DNA from: Nanobdellati archaeon
Lineage (GTDB): Archaea > Nanobdellota > Nanobdellia > Woesearchaeales > JAADFO01
NCBI GenBank assembly: GCA_013152815.1
Contig: JAADFO010000026.1
Location: forward strand, 1 to 38,893
Length of the DNA stretch: 38,893 bases
Direction: 5' to 3'
Both the position numbers and the translations under genes were made by a program. The notes beneath the pieces were generated by a model that was not told the origin of the DNA, did no database searches, and was given only the letters and a program-made list of their open reading frames with translations. Positions 8,087-15,692 of the stretch are shown in pieces (the stretch's first letter is position 1; each line of letters starts with the position of its first letter).

Positions 8087-9022
8087 TCAGGACACATCCT
8101 CTGCTGTGAAAGACTGCTTGACAGGGAACTCCCGGCATCCCAGCTCCTTCAGCTTTGCCTTGTCATACTCGATGATGGTGAAGAAGGTGAAATATTCCTT
8201 GTCAGGCCTGCTCCGATCTATGAAATGGTCATAGAGCTGATCAGCAGCAAAGGCCACGCCGCCTGCCACCAATAATGCCCAGCCGATGGGATTTGTCAGG
8301 CTGCCGATGATGAGGACGGCTGCACCTGTTCCGCCCACGACCGATGTTACCACAATGGTCCCCTTGTTGCGGGCTGCCCAGGCAATGGCCTCCTTCATGA
8401 ATTGGATGCCCACTGCATGGATCATGACAAAGGCATATTTTTTTGAGGTGTCAAGCCCTTTGCCTCCTGCAAGAGAAGGTTCCTGGACGAGGGCTTCGCC
8501 GAACTGCTCTGCTGCCTTGGGCGAGACATGACCTTCGCAATAGTCGAGATAGGAAAGGTCACTCTTGCCGACATGCCTGGTCGCCAGATACTCCTGCAAT
8601 CCGTTGATTCTCGTCTTTCCTGGCGGGTCGAAGGACACCACCGAATCGACGGCACAGTATATCCCATCATCCTTGAACAGGGGTTCCTTCCCTCGCAGAT
8701 AATGGTCACAGAGAGGATAATAATAGTCCTCAGCGAGGATCTTCTTGACCTGCTCTGGATCGGTTTGGGTGATGGTGTCGTAGCGGGTGGGGCAGTTGAT
8801 GTTCTCGAAGAGATCGTTGCCAGAGAACTGGCCGAGGAGATGCAGTTCCACGCTCTTTTTGCAACCCAGGGAAGAGGTGATGGAATCTGCCTGCTGGCCG
8901 ACCCTGTTGACGATGGTGACGAGCAGGATGAGAAGCGTGAACAGCCCTATGATGAACCAGACCGTGATCGTCTGCATGGCTTTTCTGCCCATCCTTGGTG
9001 CTGTTGGTATCGTCGATGTCAT
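8087..9022 (-). CDS. Cys-containing envelope protein with N-terminal TM and internal Gly/Ala-rich hydrophobic hairpin
   Basis: 311-aa ORF; TM ITVWFIIGLFTLLILLVTIV and hairpin TIVVTSVVGGTGAAVLIIGSLTNPIGWALLVAGGVAFAADQLY. Confidence 0.75.
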   Translation of the reverse strand: MTSTIPTAPRMGRKAMQTITVWFIIGLFTLLILLVTIVNRVGQQADSITSSLGCKKSVELHLLGQFSGNDLFENINCPTRYDTITQTDPEQVKKILAEDYYYPLCDHYLRGKEPLFKDDGIYCAVDSVVSFDPPGKTRINGLQEYLATRHVGKSDLSYLDYCEGHVSPKAAEQFGEALVQEPSLAGGKGLDTSKKYAFVMIHAVGIQFMKEAIAWAARNKGTIVVTSVVGGTGAAVLIIGSLTNPIGWALLVAGGVAFAADQLYDHFIDRSRPDKEYFTFFTIIEYDKAKLKELGCREFPVKQSFTAEDVS

Positions 9023-9053
9023 GGTGTCTTTGGTCCTGCAGCCAGAAGCTTGT

Positions 9054-9962
9054 TCATCGATCTTTCATAGGTGATGGCGCGTTGACGAAGAGGGAGCAGA
9101 AGGGCATCATCATCTTGTCGCCACCCACGATGATCTCCACCGGCTTGGTCGGGGAGAACTCGGGAGGCACGAGGTAAATCCCGCCGATGGCGTGACATTC
9201 TTCGCAATCAGTGAAGGGATAGGTGAGAGGAAACGAGGAAGCCAGGGAACCCCAGAAATCCTCCCAAGGCCATGGCCCGGCATCTGTGATGGAGAAATAT
9301 CTGCTGAGTTTTGTCTGAAGTTTCACCATCTGCAGGATGATCTGCGAGCCATCCTTTACCTCCTGCTCTGTTCCCTTACGGGCATTGCTGAAGTCTGCCT
9401 TTTTCGGATCCTGCTTGTAGAGGTACTGCCAGTAGCTGTGGTCCTTATCGAACGGGCCGTTATGGCCTGTGAGATAGCGTTCCAGGCCAGCTATCTCGGG
9501 TTTCTCCATGGAACGCAGGTAGGGAAGCAGTGATTTATCGAACCAGATAGTGTCGCAATAGAAGCAGATGGGCCTGTCCTTAAGGTTCCAGTCAGAGAAC
9601 GGATCATACTTTCCTGCGCCCACCGTATCCCAGCACTGCGCCATGGCATCGGCGACGAGCTTGTTGGCCTTGTCTGTATCGATTGCCGTGCGCTCTTTGT
9701 TGAGAACATTGTTGGTTCCCTTGGTATCGAGGATAACCTCTCCCGGCTTGCAGTCGACCGAATAGAACGTATTCGACCCCAGCGGATTGACGGATTTCCC
9801 GAGATAGGTCAAAAAGATGCCTCGTTTGCATGCTGCCTTATCGCTTGCCCGGGAGATGGTGTTCAGGCTCTTCCCGAGGATCGGCACATAGATGGCGAAA
9901 CTCAGCAGGAGTATGACCAAGAGGACAGTGAACGTCGATAGGGCCTTCTTCCCCCGGATCAT
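9054..9962 (-). CDS. Cys-containing envelope protein, divergent paralog of 8087-9022
   Basis: Start MIRGKKALSTFTVLLVILLLSFAIYVPIL at 9962, ATGA-coupled to the small ORF 9959-10081; Cys and GL.(R/E)YL motifs shared with the neighbour. Confidence 0.75.
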   Translation of the reverse strand: MIRGKKALSTFTVLLVILLLSFAIYVPILGKSLNTISRASDKAACKRGIFLTYLGKSVNPLGSNTFYSVDCKPGEVILDTKGTNNVLNKERTAIDTDKANKLVADAMAQCWDTVGAGKYDPFSDWNLKDRPICFYCDTIWFDKSLLPYLRSMEKPEIAGLERYLTGHNGPFDKDHSYWQYLYKQDPKKADFSNARKGTEQEVKDGSQIILQMVKLQTKLSRYFSITDAGPWPWEDFWGSLASSFPLTYPFTDCEECHAIGGIYLVPPEFSPTKPVEIIVGGDKMMMPFCSLFVNAPSPMKDR

Positions 9963-10081
9963 GGTGCCGACCCCAGAAATATCTTTTTGACGATGATATA
10001 GACGAAGACAAAGAAGGTTATGATAAGGACAAGATAGATGATGGTCTCCAGACCCGGCACTTGCCCTTTTTTTCTGGTCAT
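9959..10081 (-). CDS. 40-aa single-TM prepilin-like peptide (missed by the ORF track)
   Basis: Manual translation MTRKKGQVPGLETIIYLVLIITFFVFVYIIVKKIFLGSAP*; ATGA overlap with the next gene; TATA-like TTTAAAT at about 10127-10135. Confidence 0.65.
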   Translation of the reverse strand: MTRKKGQVPGLETIIYLVLIITFFVFVYIIVKKIFLGSAP

Positions 10082-10143
10082 GGTTGCTCAGCCTCCAAGA
10101 AGCACAACCCATCTGAGGAGTATCCTAATTTAAATGCTGCGAT

Positions 10144-10245
10144 TTATGGGGCGGATCTTACAGGAAAACAGGCAAGGAGGGGGATGAAGATGAGCAGCAG
10201 CGCCAGGAAAAGGATGATGATACTGGAAAAGCGGGCATTGGTCAA
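10144..10245 (-). CDS. Possible 33-aa single-TM peptide with TTG start
   Basis: (M)TNARFSSIIILFLALLLIFIPLLACFPVRSAP*; TTG start overlaps the TGA of the upstream ORF. Confidence 0.35.
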   Translation of the reverse strand: MTNARFSSIIILFLALLLIFIPLLACFPVRSAP

Positions 10246-10485
10246 CTCTTGATGCCGAGAGAGATGCAGCATTTCTGGTCAGAGAGCTGACAGTCGGTGT
10301 TGGGAACGATGGGACCCTGGCATGAACCGGTCACACAGCTCCCCCCTTTGGTCGTGCAGGAAACAACATCCTCAGAGAAGATATTGATCTTTCCTGAAAA
10401 GATGGCGACAAGCACCACGAGCACGATAAGAGCGATGGCAGCAACGATGATGGTCGTGATGGATGGAAATGTCGGCTTTTTTCAT
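10242..10485 (-). pseudogene. Frameshifted pilin-like Cys-rich protein gene (or sequencing/assembly indel)
   Basis: Conserved ATG context at 10485 opens the wrong frame. Deleting one A from the AAAAAA run gives MKKPTFPSITTIIVAAIALIVLVVLVAIFSGKINIFSEDVVSCTTKGGSCVTGSCQGPIVPNTDCQLSDQKCCISLGIKS. Confidence 0.55.
10372..10462 (-). repeat. 91-bp perfect direct repeat, copy 1 (encodes the pilin-like TM segment)
   Basis: tcagagaagatattgatctttcctgaaaagatggcgacaagcaccacgagcacgataagagcgatggcagcaacgatgatggtcgtgatgg, identical to 10696-10786. Confidence 0.93.
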
Positions 10486-10526
10486 GGGGGCATCATCATA
10501 GGAGCATCGGTTAGCACCACAGAGCA

Positions 10527-10799
10527 TCATGACCTGCAACAGTCCTCGAAGGAGGAACAATCTATCCAACCGCCTGAGGGGGGAAGGATTGTGGGGCCGC
10601 AGGAACTGTCTCCGTTGCTTTGCTTAGCCTTGCATATCCCGCCCTGAGCACCACAGACATTGTCCTGTGTGCCTTCGGTGGTTGAGCTGTATCCTTCAGA
10701 GAAGATATTGATCTTTCCTGAAAAGATGGCGACAAGCACCACGAGCACGATAAGAGCGATGGCAGCAACGATGATGGTCGTGATGGCAGCTCGTTTCAT
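10527..10799 (-). CDS. Pilin-like Cys-rich small membrane protein
   Basis: MKRAAITTIIVAAIALIVLVVLVAIFSGKINIFSEGYSSTTEGTQDNVCGAQGGICKAKQSNGDSSCGPTILPPSGGWIDCSSFEDCCRS. Confidence 0.78.
   Translation of the reverse strand: MKRAAITTIIVAAIALIVLVVLVAIFSGKINIFSEGYSSTTEGTQDNVCGAQGGICKAKQSNGDSSCGPTILPPSGGWIDCSSFEDCCRS
10696..10786 (-). repeat. 91-bp perfect direct repeat, copy 2
   Basis: Identical to 10372-10462. Confidence 0.93.
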
Positions 10800-10892
10800 G
10801 GTGGCATCAGGATTCAGGCACGTCTCGATTCAAATGGACATCATATCGCCGAGGACAACAGATGAAAAGAAAAAAGGAAAAGAGGTGCGATG

Positions 10893-11135
10893 CTATGCCT
10901 TGACACAGCAGACCTGATTGGAATCTGCAGGGCAGGACCAGGCATCATACTGTATCGAATAGGTGCTGTCGCAGGCATCCAGGCATTGGCCTCCTTTGTT
11001 CTGACAATCTGCTGTCTGCTCGGAGAAACTGCCTATCCTTCCCAGGAAGATCACTGAAAGGACCACCAGGACAAGGAGGGCTATGGCTGCAATGATAATG
11101 ACGTTCATAGAAATTCCCTGGGCTTTCTTAAGCAT
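10893..11135 (-). CDS. Pilin-like Cys-rich small membrane protein
   Basis: MLKKAQGISMNVIIIAAIALLVLVVLSVIFLGRIGSFSEQTADCQNKGGQCLDACDSTYSIQYDAWSCPADSNQVCCVKA; RBS-like GAGGTGAT upstream. Confidence 0.8.
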   Translation of the reverse strand: MLKKAQGISMNVIIIAAIALLVLVVLSVIFLGRIGSFSEQTADCQNKGGQCLDACDSTYSIQYDAWSCPADSNQVCCVKA

Positions 11136-11171
11136 TGAATATCACCTCGGTATGATGATTTCTTGCATGAA

Positions 11172-11184
11172 CTCATATATAAAG
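11172..11184 (-). promoter_or_regulatory. TATA box of the minus-strand envelope cluster
   Basis: Minus strand CTTTATATATGAG upstream of the first gene. Confidence 0.6.
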
Positions 11185-11300
11185 GTTATGTTGGGTGCGA
11201 AAGAGAGGCCGTCCTTATCTGAACCCCACATACCTTTCAATATGGAAAAGAATGCCCGGCCCCTGGAAAAAGGTTGAAAACCGTCCAGGAAACAGCAATA

Positions 11301-11314
11301 AACTATATAAATCC
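11301..11314 (+). promoter_or_regulatory. TATA box of the pcna transcription unit
   Basis: aactatataaatcc upstream of the ATG at 11365. Confidence 0.6.
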
Positions 11315-11364
11315 TCAAGAACCACCCAAACCCGGCATTTTAGTAAAGACCCGGGGGAATCATC

Positions 11365-12105
11365 ATGAAATTGACACTCACTGAACCCAAGTATCTCAAG
11401 GACTCCATCACCATCATCTCTGAGCTCGTCAACGAAGCCAGGTTCAGGGTGACCAAAGATGCTATCGAACTGGTGGCCATGGATCCGGCCAATGTCGCCA
11501 TGGTCATCTTCAAGCTTCTTGCTTCGAACTTCACCGAATATCAGGTCGAGAAGGATGCCGACATCTCCATCAATCTCTCGAACTTCAAACAGATCCTTCG
11601 CCGGCTCAACAGCACAGACATCCTGACCCTGGAACTGGAAGAGAACAAGCTCAAGGTCGAGATGAAGGCAAAGACGAAGAGGACATTCCACCTCCCGCTC
11701 ATAGAGATGGAGGAGAAGGAACAGAAGATCCCTGATCTCAAGTTTCCTGTCAGTGTCACCATCCCCTCGTCGGCATTGAATGAAGCGGTGGAGGATGCCG
11801 ACATCGTCGCAGAATCCCTGGCGTTCATAGCATCGAAAGGCCTGTTTGTCGTGGAAGCAGAAGGCGACCTCAACAAGGCAAGGGTCGAACTGACCGCGGA
11901 TGATGACACCAAGATCGACATAGAAGGGGATGACATCAGATCACGCTACTCCATCGAATATCTCAAGAAGATGATAGCCGGTTCGAAACTCTCTGACAAG
12001 GTAGAGCTTAAGTTCAACAAGGACTACCCGCTCAAGATAGAATACAAAGCACTTGACAAGGTCTTCCTGGGATTCATCCTCGCACCAAGAGTCGAGAATG
12101 ACTAA
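11365..12105 (+). CDS. pcn: DNA polymerase sliding clamp PCNA
   Basis: 246 aa with PCNA signatures: LVNEARFRVTKDAIELVAMDPANVAMV, DLSNFK-type linker, C-terminal FLGFILAPRVEND. Confidence 0.97.
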   Translation: MKLTLTEPKYLKDSITIISELVNEARFRVTKDAIELVAMDPANVAMVIFKLLASNFTEYQVEKDADISINLSNFKQILRRLNSTDILTLELEENKLKVEMKAKTKRTFHLPLIEMEEKEQKIPDLKFPVSVTIPSSALNEAVEDADIVAESLAFIASKGLFVVEAEGDLNKARVELTADDDTKIDIEGDDIRSRYSIEYLKKMIAGSKLSDKVELKFNKDYPLKIEYKALDKVFLGFILAPRVEND

Positions 12106-13579
12106 GAGAAGGACGCAAAGGACAAAGCTGATCCTGGTTCTCATCCTGCTCGTCGCCTTTCTTCTTCGTCTGACAGCGCTCGGCGCAGAAGACATCTGGA
12201 TAGATGAAGCGTATTCTGCCGCAGAAAGCCAACACGGCATCGCGAGGATATGGAACAGCAACGACCCCACACCCCCCCTGTATTATGTGTTCTTGTATTT
12301 CTGGATGGGCCTTTTCGGCAGCAGCGTGTTCATGCTTCGTCTTCTGTCGGTATTCTTCGGGACGCTTCTCGTGCTGGCAGGATACGCTCTTGCCCGACAT
12401 CACTATGACGAAAAGACAGGGCTCCTTGCTGCAGCGCTTCTCGCCTGCAGTCCGGGGCTGATCGCAGCATCCCAGAATGCCCGATCCTATGCGCTCTTCT
12501 TCCTCCTTGCGACGCTGTCGACCTATATGTATGTCCGGTGGAAAGAGAGGGATGCCGCAGGAACACGCGGCTGGTATATCTTGACGAGCACGGCAATGCT
12601 CTACACCCATCCCTTCGGCGTGTTTGTTCTCCTGGCCCAAAACCTTCATTTCTTCACGGTCATCGCTCATTCCGAAAAAAAAGAGGCAAAAAAAGAGGCA
12701 AAGAGACAGGAACCCAAACAGGGAATTGCCGGCTGGGCAGGAATACAGGCAGCGATCTTCCTGCTGTTCGTCCCCTGGCTCCTGCGTCTGCCGGGGATCA
12801 TCCAGACCGGAACGCTCGGTTGGCTCCCTCGCCCGACTCTCGCCTATGGCATCACGACAACGCTTACACTCATCGAAGGAACAATCTATTCACGTATCGG
12901 AGCCGTGACAGGAGTTCTTGTCCTGGGGCTCCTTGTATTGCTGTTGAGCCAACGATCGACAGACGAAAAAAAGGGAAACGCAGACGGCCTGTTGCTCTGG
13001 TATTGGCTCCTGGCGTCCTATCTTGTGCCGTTCATCCTGGCACTCATCTTCATACCGGTGTTCACCACAAGATATGTACTCATCGCGGCCATCCCCCTGC
13101 TCATATTGGCAAGCAGAGCGATAATAACGCAGAAAAAGACCGCGCGAAATGTGCTTGCCGTTATGCTCGTCACGTCGCTTCTCCTCATGAGCCTGTTCCC
13201 GTTGCAAAGCACCATGAACCCCCGTTGGAGCGAAGCCGCAAAGGTTCTGGAAGAACGACGGGCAGCAGACGAACCGCTCATCGTGTTGCCTGCCTATGAG
13301 GTGCTGTCATTATCGTACTATCTGTTACCTGCTTGTTTCCAGGCAACCGACCGAGAGCGATGCTACCAGAAAAAGGGTCTGGTGGCACTGCATAGTCCGG
13401 AGCAGGCAAGGCAACTGGAAGGCAGAGACTATTGGCTGGTGCGTACGTCCGGTCTCACGAGCCAGAATATCGGCCTTCTGATGGACACGTTGCAGGAAAG
13501 ATATGATATTGATTCGGTCAGGGCACATCAATCAGGACAACCAACATATGCTGCTTCGTCTTTTCTCCTGGGCCCTTGA
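12098..13579 (+). CDS. GT-C family membrane glycosyltransferase (ArnT/PMT_2-like)
   Basis: Multi-TM protein; DIWIDEAYSA catalytic-loop motif, N-terminal RLTALG; start overlaps the pcna stop. Confidence 0.85.
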   Translation: MTKRRTQRTKLILVLILLVAFLLRLTALGAEDIWIDEAYSAAESQHGIARIWNSNDPTPPLYYVFLYFWMGLFGSSVFMLRLLSVFFGTLLVLAGYALARHHYDEKTGLLAAALLACSPGLIAASQNARSYALFFLLATLSTYMYVRWKERDAAGTRGWYILTSTAMLYTHPFGVFVLLAQNLHFFTVIAHSEKKEAKKEAKRQEPKQGIAGWAGIQAAIFLLFVPWLLRLPGIIQTGTLGWLPRPTLAYGITTTLTLIEGTIYSRIGAVTGVLVLGLLVLLLSQRSTDEKKGNADGLLLWYWLLASYLVPFILALIFIPVFTTRYVLIAAIPLLILASRAIITQKKTARNVLAVMLVTSLLLMSLFPLQSTMNPRWSEAAKVLEERRAADEPLIVLPAYEVLSLSYYLLPACFQATDRERCYQKKGLVALHSPEQARQLEGRDYWLVRTSGLTSQNIGLLMDTLQERYDIDSVRAHQSGQPTYAASSFLLGP

Positions 13580-13699
13580 CTTCAAGACCCTGAACAGAGG
13601 CAACCTTACAATCGAACATCTGAAGAGAAGGCCCGCCACAGGATAAGGAGGAGGGGATGGACCGTATGTTGCGATCATGGACGAACAGGAAAGAAAGGG

Positions 13700-14398
13700 T
13701 CAGTCATATCTCTCGGTCTTGATGGCGTCCTCAGAAAGGCCCCTCTTCTTCAAAGCGGCGACAATATCATCGACCAATGCAGGGGGACCGCAGACATATG
13801 CCAAGACCGCGTCCGGATGTTTTATCTCGATTTGCTGCAGATCTATCCTGCCCTGCAGGCAGCCGGAAACGACTTCCCTGCTCACATATTGCGTGTAGGA
13901 TACGAGGGGAAGCGTTGCTGCGTACCTCTCCAGTTCTTGACGATAGAGAAGATCTCTTGCTTTTCTTGTGCTGTGGATAAGATGGATCCGCCCGGGATAT
14001 TTCTGCAGGACGAGCGTCCGTAACATGCTCAGGAGAGGAGCCAGGCCAGACCCCGCACCGATGAGGCAGACCCCTTTCTCGTCTCCAGCTGACACATCAG
14101 AAAGGACAAACTTGCCGAATGGTCCGCTCAGCTCAAGGACATCCCCCTGCTGTGCAGTATAAAGTCGTGGACTGACCGCTCCTGCATCGACCTTTTTTAT
14201 GAAGAATTCCAGATGCCCTGTTTCCAGAGGAGACGAAGCGATGGAAAAGGCTCGTCTGTCACACAGGGGATCCTCTTTTCTGCGTATCATGACAAATTGC
14301 CCCGCAAGGAAATCAAACGCAGGGGGGCGTTCCACCCGCAACACACAATAGGGATCTGCAGTCTTGTTCTCCAGGACCTTCATGAAGTGCCGGTTCAT
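13700..14398 (-). CDS. Ferredoxin-NADP+ reductase-like FAD/NAD-binding oxidoreductase
   Basis: RAFSIASSP (FAD), GPFGKFVL, LIGAGSGLAPLLSMLR (NAD), YVCGPPALVDDIVAALKKRG. Confidence 0.9.
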   Translation of the reverse strand: MNRHFMKVLENKTADPYCVLRVERPPAFDFLAGQFVMIRRKEDPLCDRRAFSIASSPLETGHLEFFIKKVDAGAVSPRLYTAQQGDVLELSGPFGKFVLSDVSAGDEKGVCLIGAGSGLAPLLSMLRTLVLQKYPGRIHLIHSTRKARDLLYRQELERYAATLPLVSYTQYVSREVVSGCLQGRIDLQQIEIKHPDAVLAYVCGPPALVDDIVAALKKRGLSEDAIKTERYD

Positions 14399-14498
14399 CT
14401 GTGTGAGAAGGACCCGACGGTATATAAAATTGACGCAACACCCCCGCAGGATGCGTTTGCAGTAAACCTTTTTATATCAGCAGAGCATCCGGTCCCTG

Positions 14499-15632
14499 AT
14501 GAAAAGAAAGAGGTGGCTGTTTCTGGTAGGGACCCTGCTTTTTCTGGGGGCCGTCGTACTCACAGGAGTATATTATTATCAGAGGCTCTTCAAGGACACC
14601 ATCGCGGAAAATATCAATGCGTTCTATGGCAAAGCGGGCGTTTATTTCCCCCGGCTGCTCATCATCGTCTTCATCATTTTCGGGACCAAACTGCTGTTGC
14701 ATGTCACGGATAACGTCCTGCATAAATATTTCCATTACATGGACATGGAGCGGGAATACTATTCGTTCTTCACCCTCGTGAAGTACCTGTCATGGTTCAT
14801 CGCCATCCTCGCCTCTGTTTCCATCTTCTTCGGCAACATCGGTGCCTGGCTCACCTCCCTCGGCCTGATGGGCTTCGGTATCACTTTTGCCCTGCAGAAA
14901 CCCATCCTGAATTTCGTGGGATGGCTCACCATCCTCTTTGTGAAGACCTACACTCTGGAAGACAGGATAAGCATCAACGGACTTCGGGGAGACGTGGTCG
15001 AGATCAGGATGATGTATACCGTCCTGGATGGTCTGCTGGAAAACTCGGACGAGCTCTCCGGAAAGACCATAACCGTGCCCAACGAGATGGTCCTGACGTC
15101 TGCGGTGGTCAATTTCACCAAGACCGGCTATTTTGTCTGGGACGAGGTCTCTGTCCAGATCACCTATGAAAGTGATTGGAAGGCGGCATTCACCATGCTG
15201 GAGGACATCACCCAACGCATCATGGAAAGCTATCTGGAGGGGATCCGGCCGAAGATCATCAGCCACCATCACAACCTCGTCGACCTGTTCCATGAACTGA
15301 GGAAGCAGCATTCTGAAGAGGAAGACGAGGAGAAGAAGACCCAGCTGCACCATCAGCTGAAACAGATCCATCACGATAAAGAAAAGGCCGCCTCTGACAG
15401 GGAAAAGATAAACAGCGAACGTTTCAGGAAACCGATCGTCCGGGTAGCCCTCCTCGAGTCGGCCGTGGAACTGAATGTCCGCTATCTGGCCTATTACAAG
15501 AATCTCCGCTCCATCAAATCAGACATCTATCACACGTTCCTGGATCGTACCAAGAAGAGGAAAGACATAGAGATAGCGTATCCTCACCTGCAGCTGGTCG
15601 TCGGGAAAGAAGGAAGGAACATCCTCCGCTGA
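14499..15632 (+). CDS. Mechanosensitive ion channel of the MscS family
   Basis: 377 aa; several TM helices, then LGLMGFGITFALQKPILNFVGWLTILFVKTYTLEDRISINGLRGDVVEI and TITVPNEMVLTSAVVNFTK. Confidence 0.93.
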   Translation: MKRKRWLFLVGTLLFLGAVVLTGVYYYQRLFKDTIAENINAFYGKAGVYFPRLLIIVFIIFGTKLLLHVTDNVLHKYFHYMDMEREYYSFFTLVKYLSWFIAILASVSIFFGNIGAWLTSLGLMGFGITFALQKPILNFVGWLTILFVKTYTLEDRISINGLRGDVVEIRMMYTVLDGLLENSDELSGKTITVPNEMVLTSAVVNFTKTGYFVWDEVSVQITYESDWKAAFTMLEDITQRIMESYLEGIRPKIISHHHNLVDLFHELRKQHSEEEDEEKKTQLHHQLKQIHHDKEKAASDREKINSERFRKPIVRVALLESAVELNVRYLAYYKNLRSIKSDIYHTFLDRTKKRKDIEIAYPHLQLVVGKEGRNILR

Positions 15633-15692
15633 AGAGAAGAAAGAAAAGGGGACAGGGACGCGCGGGATGGGATGAAAGACGGTCAGGGCCGG

